Notes under the pieces: generated by a model
What the model saw: the letters and a program-made list of their open reading frames with translations, nothing else
What the model was told of the DNA's origin: nothing
The model's database searches: none
Assembly (NCBI RefSeq): GCF_040958095.1
Contig: NC_091199.1
Span: 36,200,084-36,264,083 of the forward strand
Source: Procambarus clarkii
Lineage: Eukaryota; Arthropoda; Malacostraca; Decapoda; Cambaridae
DNA length: 64,000 bases
Direction: 5' to 3'
Shown: piece by piece, positions 24,736 through 33,310 of the stretch
Layout: every line of letters begins with the position of its first letter
How positions within the stretch are numbered: position 1 is the stretch's first letter
Program-made: the position numbers and the translations under genes

Positions 24736-25242
24736 GGTTAGTTGGTGGTGTGAAAGTGGAGGGTAGTGGAGCGTGGTGGTTGGTGGAGTGATGGTGGAGG
24801 GTAGTAGGGTATGGTGTTTGGTGGTGTGAAGCTGGAGGGCAGTAGAGGGTGGTGGTTGATTGTGTGGAGGAGGGTAGTTGGGGATGGTGGTTGGTGGTGT
24901 GAAGTTGGAGGGTAGTAAGGGGTGGTGGTTGGTTGTGTCAAGTGGAGGTTAGTGGAGGGTTGTGGTTAGAGTTGTGAAGGTGGAGGGTAGTGGGGGATGG
25001 TGGTTGGTGGTATGAACGTGGAGAGTAGTTGGGGATGGTGGTTGGTGGTGTGAAGGTGGAGGGTGGTAGGGTGGTCGTTGATTGTGTGAAGGTGAAAAGT
25101 AGTTGTGGATAGTGGTTGGTTGAGTGAAGGTAGAGGGTGGTGGTTGGTGGTGTAAAGGTGGAGGATAATGGGGGATGGTAGTTAAGGGTGTTAAGGTGGA
25201 GGGTAATAGGGGATGGTGGTTGGTGGGTGTGAAGATGGTGGG
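24736..25242. repeat. Satellite C: 38-bp minisatellite, left block
   Basis: Degenerate units of about 38 bp contain ggtgtgaaggtggagggtag followed by gggatggtggttggt. The same family recurs at 36231-37350 and 48645-48825. It shares the ggatggtgg core with satellite B, so the two families probably have a common origin. Confidence 0.88.
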
Positions 25243-25758
25243 TGTTATGAACCCCATGATGAAGGTCTGCCCCACACTGAGAGTTATTCCCCACCTAACC
25301 ATAGTGAGGAGTCAGGGAAGTTAAATGGTGCAAGCAACCATCATTAAATGTGACTAAGGAGGAGATACGTCCCCGAGGAGCACTTGGATAAGTCACTTGG
25401 AGGTCAGAGGTCGACTGTATGCGGCGACTCGTGTGCAAAAATGACGTCATCGCAGGAGCATGTTGCGTGCAATGGTCTTATGAGGTCACTTGTGAGGAAG
25501 TCTAAAAAGAAAGTCGCAGGTCGTCTCTCCAGAGGAAAATAGTTATTTGTGACTTATGTAGAAGAATTTGTAATGAATTTCACTGAGTGAAGTGTGAGGA
25601 AGCTTTGGGAGGGCAATGACTGCACCATACAGATGTTGTGACACGTGTTTATGTTGAGAATGATAAGAGTTTCAAAAGTGTTTGTGCGTTGTACTGCGAC
25701 GAGGCAGTTGCTTTGTGTGTTTAGCTGTTGGTGGCGCCAGGTATAAATGTGGCACCGG

Positions 25759-27199
25759 TCAAATGTAGCTTAATTTGTTAGTCGACTGGAGATATTTAGC
25801 CAGTGTTATGCCTATTTTATATTTTTCCTGTAACGAGAGGTCACCTCCTCCTAATATATGCTCGATGGTAAAGGGTATTTTAAGTGCAGTAAATACTTGT
25901 TTGAAGTTTAATCTGGCACTATGATGTCAGCAAAAGTGAAGGAGATAGTGTTCGATTGTCTGAGGCCCCTGACAGTGGATGCAGAGTTCGTTGATGTTTG
26001 ATCTGTACTTAGAGCTGAGTGCTGCCAGTTTGGTGTGTCCAAGCCTTAATCTGGTCATCGTTACATCAGTTTCTCTGCTTTTTATAACTGACATGTTTCC
26101 AAGTTTCCGTTTTCTTTTTAATGGACCCATAGTACAAAGCTGAGCATGACGTTTTCCATTTCATTAAAAAATCTTTGGTGATAGTATCTTTGAAGGCTAC
26201 TTTTCGTGCAATATGAGGAAATGGATGACGGGTAATGTGAGGTGTGTTGTGCATCGATTTGGCCAGTTGATCTACAAGTTTATTATGAAGTATACCACAA
26301 TGCCCTGGGATCCAATGGATAGAGATGTCATAACCGTTCAATCAATGTTCATGAAGAAGTTAAAGTGATGGGTAAACAAACTCTTTGCATGTCGTTGAAG
26401 AGTACATAATTGCTTGAATCGCACTCTTGGAGTCACTACAGATTGTATCTCGCCCAACTGGTAATGATGTGATTATTTGGAGAGCTTGGTATAAGGCATA
26501 TAATTCAGCAGTGAAAATAGATAGTTGGTTTAGTAACTGCCATCCTTGCTGGAGATGGTATTCCGGTATCCATCCAGCGCTAGTGACCGAAGGTGCGTTG
26601 TTCATGAGGATGCGAGATCCATCTGCATAAATCGCTGTGGTATTTGGCTACCAATTTTCCAATCTTGAGACAAAGACTGAGGCTATGGCTGAGTTTGGTG
26701 CAGACTTTGGAATGTTGTCATCGAGTTGTATTGATATATTAGGAGTTGTATAAAGTCAAGGTGGAATTGGGGGGCACAGTAAGTTGAGTTTCAGAGTTTT
26801 GGAGTAAAGTGAGGTTTATACTGAGGTTATCTGTAGCCCGTGTGAGGATCGGTTGTGATTGGTGGGGAAATGGGGTTATGTGGGTTAATTGTTGGGTTAA
26901 TTTTTTATCTGTATGGGTGTGTCTGGTGAGCAGTGGTACAGAGTGACAGATAGTTGGCACACATTATGTCCCGTCTGGTGGCAAAGCTTGTGAGGCCTTT
27001 TACCACGTGAAGTCCAAAGAAAGGAGTGGAAAGCATTGCACCACATGTAAGTCGCATAGCATTGTTTTGTATGACCTCAAGGATCTGTGGCTGCTCCGTA
27101 GGAGCAGCCACAGAGCCTTGCATCGGCTGCTCCTACGGAGCAGCCGATGCAAATGCCTACCAACAATAGTCTAGTTGGCTGCGAATGTAGGCTGTATAT
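25759..27199 (-). pseudogene. LINE ORF2 C-terminal half: RNase H and Cys-rich end, several frameshifts
   Basis: In order on the minus strand: an SQLDYC segment at the LTR boundary, QILEVIQNNAMRLTCGAML (about 27100-27030), then the RNase H domain. Its catalytic set looks present: Asp in YADGS (near 26630), Glu in AELYAL (near 26500), Asp in SDSKSAIQAI (near 26430) and Asp in VDQLAK (near 26270). A TRLRLGHTKL segment and CIHCQGPQTIEHYLLHFC follow near 26060-25930, the Cys/His pattern common at the end of such ORFs. A final ILGGGDLSLQEKY stretch runs to a TGA at 25759-25761. The parts lie in different frames (breaks near 26960, 26350 and 25930), so the ORF is dead. Confidence 0.75.
27084..27152. 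repeat. Double palindrome inside the LINE ORF (probable template-switch mutation)
   Basis: Two perfect hairpins lie 3 bp apart. One is 27084-27114, with 14-bp arms around gta. The other is 27118-27152, with 16-bp arms around tac. Their central 21 bp are reverse complements of each other. In the minus-strand LINE frame the 69 bp replace what appears to be a 33-bp ancestral stretch, a 36-bp gain that keeps frame but creates a TAG stop. Confidence 0.85.
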
Positions 27200-27883
27200 T
27201 GTGACGGTAACGCGTTGGTGTTCGGCTGTTAAGGCTAGGGGTATGGCCTCGTCACATAGTTATAAAAAAAAATAGAAAACTGGAACTTCGTCTGTGGTAA
27301 GGTAAGGAGAAGACACACAAAACACAAGTAAAACTTTAACAATGAAATTTTAATTACGTTAAATAAATCAAAACATGAAAATATGGACAGACAAATATGT
27401 ATAATAAAATCAATGAATCAAAATAATAAGAATACTTAAATGACACAATGAAAAGTTACGTTAAGGCAAAATAATAAGAAGTGCAACACAAAGGTAAGTG
27501 GGAGGTGCTGGAATATTGGCTTAAAGCCACCACCTCTCTCAGTACACGCTAACGTCTAGCTGGGAGGAGTGCTGGCTACGAAAGCACTGAACATTCTGAG
27601 GACTGATGTTGGGGCGACCCCAGACATCAGGTAGTATAGGGGGGGGGCGAGGCAGGTGCAGCCAGACCGGCGACCAATCAGCGGAGCCGTAGCGATCAAC
27701 GGGTAGTTTGGTGGTTGGAGTTCGAACAGGTGGCTGGCTGCATACGTTTCGCTCACCCTGGCAAGCCTTGCTGGTGTTGTTGTCGTTGTTGGACATTTCT
27801 TCCATAGTCTTTTTATATAATTGTGAAGACGTAATTATGGAGGGAAGAGCAGGCTCAATCTCTTGAAGGAGATTATCGTCACA
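27200..27883 (-). repeat. 3' long terminal repeat (684 bp)
   Basis: Starts TGTGACG and ends CGTCACA on the + strand, giving 7-bp inverted termini. By eye it is identical to the copy at 32494-33177, including a run of nine G. Identity of the LTRs implies recent insertion or gene conversion. The internal ORF runs about 340 nt into this LTR before its TGA stop. Confidence 0.93.
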
Positions 27884-30800
27884 ACTCTCCCCCGAAGCCT
27901 GCGGTTCTGGAAGAAGTACGTCGTTATGTGGTGGAGTATTAGATGGAGTTGCTTCTACTTCATAAACTCTGGAGAGATCATGGGCTAAGATGTTGTCAGA
28001 CTCTTGGTATAGCGTGTCTCCAGGTTGAATTTCTGCAGTTAGCAAGCCCATAGTAGAAGACGTTGAGATGAGAAGTGGGCGTGCTGCAGGAGGTGTAGGG
28101 TGGTGTGGTCCGTATTGATGGTGGACCGAGCACTTTTCAGGTGTGGAGTGAAGTGCTGAAGCTTCAGGATGAGGAAGAGTAGCTCCTTGCCAATTGTTCC
28201 GTCGTTCCTTGTAGCAGTAGTCGCTGACAGGTGTATTCTTCTCGCCTCGTTGCTGCATCACGACACCACCATCGTCGGTACCATTGGCGTCGACATGGAG
28301 GATGTAGGGCTTATCTGACGAGGTGAGAGTGGAATTAGAAGAGGGCATAGGAGCACGAGTATTATCCTGAAAGCATTTGGGAAGATCATTAAGGATTTTG
28401 GAATTAGAAAGCGCCGACTCCTTGTCAGTGCTTTCGGGAGAAGAAGCCGGGATGGTCTCACTGTGGATGTAGGGTTCTGTGAAGGTAGAACAATTAATCA
28501 AGACAGTGGGAGGAGTACCATTATATTGCTTCAGGAGGTTGACGTGGCACAGCTGGGTCTTCCGCCGCCTATCTGGAGTCTCTATGACGTATGTGTTGTT
28601 GCTTCTGCACTCTTTGACGCAGTAGGGTCCTGAAAATCTGTTTTGTAAAGGTGAACCTGGGATAGGGAAATAGGCAAGGACGAAGTCTCCCGGCTTGAAT
28701 TTTCTTACTTTGCTGGTCTGGTCGTAATGAGTCTTCATTCTCACCTGGGCTTTCAATAGATTATCATGGGCAAAGCGGTGGACTCTCTCTAGAATGTGTT
28801 GAAGGTTTTGAAGAAACTGGGGCACATTCTGATGCTCACTGAAGGTGGCATCTCTGAGAGAGTCTTTGAAAGCCTTAAGGGGAGTACGGCACTTACGGCC
28901 GTAGAGCATCTCATAAGGAGATACTCCTAGGGACTCATTGGGGAGACTTCTGAAAATACACATTATTAGGTCAATCTGCTTATCCCAATCCTTCGAGGTT
29001 TCACTACAAAACTTTTTCAAGAGTGCTTTGATGGTCTGATGACTACGTTCAAGAGAACCCTGTGAAGCAGGATGATAGGGGCTGGACAATACCTGTTTGA
29101 TGTTGAACTCCTCCAGTGTCCTTTTGAAGAGATCACTGGTGAAGTTGGTGCCACAGTCACTTTGAATCTCCCTGGGAAATCCGTATTGAGTGAAGATCTT
29201 CAATAGATGTTTGATAACCGTAGCAGCCGTGATATTCTTCACTGGAACTGCTATGGGAAATCTGGTGGTAGGACACAGGATGGTTAGGATGTAGGCGTTA
29301 CCTGAACTGGTCCGAGGTAAAGGACCAACACAGTCTATTATGAGTCTGTGGAAAGGTTCCGCAGGCACCTGTATGGGAATCAGTGGTGCTCTGGGAATGG
29401 AGACGTTCGGTTTGCCTGCCATCTGACATGTATGACACTGTTTTACGTACTGTTTGACGTTATTTACCATACCTGGCCAGTAGTAGTCTTGGCGAATCCC
29501 ATGGTAAGTCTTGTTGAAGCCGTAGTGGGAGAATGCTCCGTGGGCCAGGTGTAGAATAGTGGGCCGCAGGCTGGTGGGAATCACAAGTTGTTCGGTGTTG
29601 GCCCAATCGTCCTCCTCCTTCAGTTTACTGGGTCTATATCTGCGGTAGAGCAAGTCGTTCTCTAGGAAGAACCCAGGAATACTGTCGGGTTGAGTCTCAG
29701 CCTGGAAAAACAATGGTGTTAAAGTAAGATCTTCCCTCTGCAACTTACGGAACTCCAACTTGGTCAGATGCGGGGGTAGTTTCTGAGGGTCTTGAGGGAC
29801 AGCGGTAGCAGTAGAGTCAGCTGGCTGTGGACGTGCGGCTTGTGCACGGGTGGTCACGAGAACCGGAGGAGAAACTTCATCACTCTCTTGAACCTCTGCT
29901 GGAACATACTCGAGAATAGGATTTATTGGCACAGAGTTACACACCTGGGGTTTGTCCATGACGATCAGGTTGGTCGGTTGCAGGTCTTCTGCCAAGTCGT
30001 TGCCTAGGAGAAGTTGCACTCCAGGCATGGGAAAAGGCTTTTCCCTGACGGCGACTTGGACTTCCCCGTTCACGTAGGGACAATCCAGGTGGACTCTGGC
30101 GAGAGGGTATGGAGTAGTAGCAGTGAGGTCAGTGATGAAGACTGTTTCCCCGGTGTAGACTATGTTGGGCACAGCCGACTTCAAGATGATTGATTGTAGA
30201 GCCGCTGTGTCCCTCAAGATCTTCAATTTGAAACGTCCCTCCGGATTTGAACCGTTGGCAGAGACAGTTCCAGTATACAGGTGGTTACTGAAAAGAGAAA
30301 GATCATTAACATCAACACCAACATTCATCACAGGCTTACCGGACTTAGGAGGAGTTGGTTTGGGTCGTTGTTGGTCAGTGGTTCCCTTGTATTGAGACTT
30401 ACCACACTTGTCTATGGTATGTCCATAGAGTCTACAATACTTGCAGTACAGTTGTGAACCAGCTTGATCGGGGCTCACCTTCTCGTAACTGTACCACGAC
30501 TTCTTACTGGAGGATGGTTCAGGTGTCAGCCGGTGGATGAGGCTGTAAGTGTCAGCCGACTTAGCACACTTCAGGTAGTCGGTTTCTTCTTTATCTGCTA
30601 AGTAGAGGCGGACAGGAGGCGGCACACGTCTCAAGAATTCTTCAACAAGCATCAGGTTGACGAGTTCTGTAAAAGTAGAGACATGTGCTGCTTCCAGCCA
30701 TTTCATGAAATACCTCCGTTTCGTGTTAGCAAACTCGAGGAAGGTAGTGGTACTTGCCTTCAGGTGGTCACGGAATTTCCTTCTATAACTTTCAGTAGAG

Positions 30801-31600
30801 AGGAGGTAGGCGTCCAACACTGCTTGTTTCAGAGTGTAGTAGTCATTCTCAGACGCCAAAGTACTGAGTGTGACTGCAGCTCTACCTGTAAGATGGACTC
30901 TGAGAAGTGTGGCCCATTGGTCGACAGGCCAACTGAGTTGATTAGCAAGGGTTTCAAAGGTGGTGAAAAACACATCAACTTCTGCTTCTACAAAGGATGG
31001 CATTAACTTACTTGCATGTGATATATTAAAACTGACGGGAAGATTGGCAGTAGCTTGCTGGCGTTGAGTGAAGTGTGAAGTTTCCAAGGCGATTTCACGT
31101 TGACGACACTCTAGAGCCAGAGTCGCTTGTTGCTTGTCATGTTCGCGTTGTATTTCCAACTCGCGTTGTTTGGTTTCAAGCTGTAAGCGTTCCCGCTCCT
31201 GGAGTGTTTCAAGCTGTACTCGTTCACGTTCACGGAGTAATGCGACCTCGCGTTCGTGTTCTTCTCTCCTCAAAGCAGCTTCGCGTTCTTGTTCTTCCCT
31301 TCGTATGGTAGCTGCTTCTCTTTGCTGCTCACGTTCAATCTTAGCCAGCTCTAGTTTAAGTTTCATCGTAGCCAAGTCAGTTTTCTCTGCAATATAGTAA
31401 GTTTCATGAGTTTCAGAGTCTATCTTACCTTGCTCTAAATAGTAATCCAGCAACAGGTTGTGTAGGTCATTTTTGTTGGCTTGGTAGGGAACTTCTAGTT
31501 GATACTCATGTGCAAGAGTTTGTAGTTCAGTCCTCTTGGCACGACTTAAAGTCCCTATTTCACCTGCTGGATTTGCACGGAAAGTTTGGAGACGAAACAT
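27539..31600 (-). CDS. Gag-protease-integrase polyprotein with RNase H remnant; RT absent
   Basis: One open frame of about 1353 codons runs from ATG at 31600 (MFRLQTF) to TGA at 27539-27541 in the 3' LTR. The domains, with approximate residues, are as follows. An N-terminal gag helix region (1-65) is followed by a charged Arg/Glu coiled coil (about 70-165) and a capsid-like region (about 185-370). Then come a CX2CX4HX4C zinc knuckle, CKYCRLYGHTIDKC (about 383-396), and a protease-like LRDTAAL (about 457) with LLLGNDLA (about 535). The integrase HHCC finger is at about 680-722. Its DDE core is intact-looking: Asp in IIDCVGP (about 752), Asp in SDCGTNF (about 813) and Glu in SLERSHQ (about 849). 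A chromo-like GPYCVKECRSNN segment follows. RNase H begins with YILHVDANGT (about 1096) and then loses frame. No RT motif (xDD) is present. The frame is otherwise uninterrupted. Confidence 0.88.
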   Translation of the reverse strand: MFRLQTFRANPAGEIGTLSRAKRTELQTLAHEYQLEVPYQANKNDLHNLLLDYYLEQGKIDSETHETYYIAEKTDLATMKLKLELAKIEREQQREAATIRREEQEREAALRREEHEREVALLRERERVQLETLQERERLQLETKQRELEIQREHDKQQATLALECRQREIALETSHFTQRQQATANLPVSFNISHASKLMPSFVEAEVDVFFTTFETLANQLSWPVDQWATLLRVHLTGRAAVTLSTLASENDYYTLKQAVLDAYLLSTESYRRKFRDHLKASTTTFLEFANTKRRYFMKWLEAAHVSTFTELVNLMLVEEFLRRVPPPVRLYLADKEETDYLKCAKSADTYSLIHRLTPEPSSSKKSWYSYEKVSPDQAGSQLYCKYCRLYGHTIDKCGKSQYKGTTDQQRPKPTPPKSGKPVMNVGVDVNDLSLFSNHLYTGTVSANGSNPEGRFKLKILRDTAALQSIILKSAVPNIVYTGETVFITDLTATTPYPLARVHLDCPYVNGEVQVAVREKPFPMPGVQLLLGNDLAEDLQPTNLIVMDKPQVCNSVPINPILEYVPAEVQESDEVSPPVLVTTRAQAARPQPADSTATAVPQDPQKLPPHLTKLEFRKLQREDLTLTPLFFQAETQPDSIPGFFLENDLLYRRYRPSKLKEEDDWANTEQLVIPTSLRPTILHLAHGAFSHYGFNKTYHGIRQDYYWPGMVNNVKQYVKQCHTCQMAGKPNVSIPRAPLIPIQVPAEPFHRLIIDCVGPLPRTSSGNAYILTILCPTTRFPIAVPVKNITAATVIKHLLKIFTQYGFPREIQSDCGTNFTSDLFKRTLEEFNIKQVLSSPYHPASQGSLERSHQTIKALLKKFCSETSKDWDKQIDLIMCIFRSLPNESLGVSPYEMLYGRKCRTPLKAFKDSLRDATFSEHQNVPQFLQNLQHILERVHRFAHDNLLKAQVRMKTHYDQTSKVRKFKPGDFVLAYFPIPGSPLQNRFSGPYCVKECRSNNTYVIETPDRRRKTQLCHVNLLKQYNGTPPTVLINCSTFTEPYIHSETIPASSPESTDKESALSNSKILNDLPKCFQDNTRAPMPSSNSTLTSSDKPYILHVDANGTDDGGVVMQQRGEKNTPVSDYCYKERRNNWQGATLPHPEASALHSTPEKCSVHHQYGPHHPTPPAARPLLISTSSTMGLLTAEIQPGDTLYQESDNILAHDLSRVYEVEATPSNTPPHNDVLLPEPQASGESCDDNLLQEIEPALPSIITSSQLYKKTMEEMSNNDNNTSKACQGERNVCSQPPVRTPTTKLPVDRYGSADWSPVWLHLPRPPPILPDVWGRPNISPQNVQCFRSQHSSQLDVSVY
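27884..27894 (-). other. Candidate polypurine tract
   Basis: On the minus strand GGGGGAGAG plus a terminal T abuts the 3' LTR. This is the position and composition of a plus-strand primer site in LTR elements. Confidence 0.6.
27985..28325 (-). other. Frameshifted RNase H remnant inside the polyprotein frame
   Basis: The main frame enters a gypsy-type RNase H domain (HVDANGT, about 28300) but after about 28215 loses resemblance. The similarity continues in a neighbouring frame from about 28195 to 28010, including a TDH motif near 28115, with one stop in that frame. It returns to the main frame at the LAHDLSRV segment (about 27985). Compensating indels therefore left the long frame open while scrambling the middle of the domain, which is not expected to be active. 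Confidence 0.7.
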
Positions 31601-32493
31601 GGTGAAATTAGCAAATAAAGGTACACGAATGTTCAATAATGAAATGTCAGAAACAGGACAACGTGGCAACTGGTACCTATCCTGTGTGATCTTTAACAAT
31701 TAACGTTAAGTGAAAGATATTAAATGATTAAATTAAATCAAGGGCGCAGGAAATCTTGTACCCGGTACTCATGTAAGAGAATAAGGGCAAGAAAATCCTA
31801 CTAACAAATGAAACAAAGTTTCGAAAACAAATGAAACAGTTAAATGCTTCAAAAGTAAAATTGGTAGTCCAAGGATGTAGGCATACCTTGCCAAGTCTCT
31901 ATAGGACATAAAGCAAGTTTTTCCCACTGAATTTAATATGATACTTACAGAATTAGCGAACTTTTGTGCTCTGAAAAAATAAGCTAATTCCCTACCGTTG
32001 TATGTATCATCATCTCTGACTGACGTGTAGGGGTGCGAGGTGTCAACTGGTGACGAGAACTGCTGCTGAGGTCCCAATTCAGCAACTAAAGTTCGAGCTA
32101 GAGGAACTATGGCCCTCTTTGTCCTCCTACAGTCAGATTACAGAAGATTGGGTACTCTTGACCCAGGGCAGACCACAGTACCAGGGTACCAATATGATGA
32201 TCTGTCAGAATGAGAAATATTCAAGGGACATAGATGGTAAATACGAGTAATAACAAGGAGGGAGAGATGACCAATTAAGAGTATGACTGCGGCCTACAGT
32301 CACCACGTAATCCAAAGTTGTCTCACCTTCACTATATGTTACTCTCGTAATGCACAATACACCGCACCTTATAAAAAATGAAATTGAATGAAAAATAGTA
32401 AAGCTACGTTAACAAAGTTAAATACGCTTACCATAAATTACCACTTGGCACCAGTACCTGAGTGAAGCTCCTAGGACAGGCCCCCATATAACT
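31601..32493 (-). other. 5' leader of the LTR element
   Basis: This stretch of 893 nt lies between the 5' LTR and the gag ATG. It contains only short shadow frames, and I recognise no domain. The first in-frame codons upstream of the chosen ATG (to 31699) would need a TTG start, which is implausible in a eukaryote. Confidence 0.6.
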
Positions 32494-33177
32494 TGTGACG
32501 GTAACGCGTTGGTGTTCGGCTGTTAAGGCTAGGGGTATGGCCTCGTCACATAGTTATAAAAAAAAATAGAAAACTGGAACTTCGTCTGTGGTAAGGTAAG
32601 GAGAAGACACACAAAACACAAGTAAAACTTTAACAATGAAATTTTAATTACGTTAAATAAATCAAAACATGAAAATATGGACAGACAAATATGTATAATA
32701 AAATCAATGAATCAAAATAATAAGAATACTTAAATGACACAATGAAAAGTTACGTTAAGGCAAAATAATAAGAAGTGCAACACAAAGGTAAGTGGGAGGT
32801 GCTGGAATATTGGCTTAAAGCCACCACCTCTCTCAGTACACGCTAACGTCTAGCTGGGAGGAGTGCTGGCTACGAAAGCACTGAACATTCTGAGGACTGA
32901 TGTTGGGGCGACCCCAGACATCAGGTAGTATAGGGGGGGGGCGAGGCAGGTGCAGCCAGACCGGCGACCAATCAGCGGAGCCGTAGCGATCAACGGGTAG
33001 TTTGGTGGTTGGAGTTCGAACAGGTGGCTGGCTGCATACGTTTCGCTCACCCTGGCAAGCCTTGCTGGTGTTGTTGTCGTTGTTGGACATTTCTTCCATA
33101 GTCTTTTTATATAATTGTGAAGACGTAATTATGGAGGGAAGAGCAGGCTCAATCTCTTGAAGGAGATTATCGTCACA
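32494..33177 (-). repeat. 5' long terminal repeat (684 bp)
   Basis: Same length and, by eye, the same sequence as 27200-27883, with TGTGACG/CGTCACA termini on the + strand. It is followed by the ATAT target-site copy at 33178-33181. It would carry the element promoter; I could not place a TATA box with confidence. Confidence 0.93.
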
Positions 33178-33310
33178 ATATAAACAGGGCAAAATTTTAT
33201 GGTGTGCTCCCCAGGTAGTGTGGCCAGGGTCAGGGGCTGACTGAGGGGGAGAGCCTCCTGGCGGATCAAGATTTTTGGTGTGGACTCGTCCATGTGGGGG
33301 AGTACCCCCA
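33178..33310 (-). pseudogene. Upstream fragment of the interrupted I-like LINE
   Basis: The minus-strand sequence next to the LTR reads HTTWGAHHKILPCLY. This is the segment expected just before SQLDYC on the other side of the LTR element, so the LTR element landed inside this ORF. Similarity fades beyond about 33240-33310, giving an uncertain 5' end. No reverse transcriptase motif was found further right. Confidence 0.6.

Larger units (their letters stand above)
25243..27199 (-). mobile_element. I-like LINE (3' part), with RNase H; split from its upstream part by the LTR element
   Basis: The minus-strand LINE continues from 33178 and beyond across the LTR element (27200-33177) and reads down to its 3' end at about 25243, where satellite C begins. 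It encodes the segment after the reverse transcriptase, an RNase H domain, and a C-terminal Cys/His segment. A non-coding 3' region of about 515 nt (25243-25758) follows. An RNase H downstream of the RT is characteristic of I-superfamily LINEs (family knowledge). No poly(A) is seen at the 25243 boundary. No reverse transcriptase motif is present in the window, so the copy is probably 5'-truncated. Confidence 0.75.
27200..33177 (-). mobile_element. LTR retrotransposon, Ty3/gypsy type with Gmr1-like domain order, RT deleted
   Basis: The 5978-bp element has 684-bp LTRs at 27200-27883 (3' LTR in element orientation) and 32494-33177 (5' LTR). The flanking ATAT at 27196-27199 and 33178-33181 is a 4-bp target-site duplication. 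The internal region encodes gag, a protease-like segment and integrase, then an RNase H remnant. Integrase lies before RNase H, unlike standard gypsy order but as in Gmr1-like elements. No reverse transcriptase motifs occur between them, so the copy must depend on an RT supplied in trans. A purine-rich stretch next to the 3' LTR fits a polypurine tract. A possible tRNA primer site, TGGTGCCAAGTGG (minus strand, 32441-32453), is about 40 nt from the LTR and uncertain. The element interrupts the I-like LINE. Confidence 0.9.

Noticed and set aside
25442-25449. CRE palindrome TGACGTCA as a regulatory site
   Set aside because: It lies in the 3' region of a dead LINE with no gene nearby; a single 8-bp match is not evidence.
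25727-25750. Block starting TGTTATGAACCCC at 25243 with ggtataaatg as an LTR promoter
   Set aside because: The LINE coding frame runs to a stop at 25759-25761, so the block is better explained as that LINE's 3' region; no matching LTR end or duplication was found.
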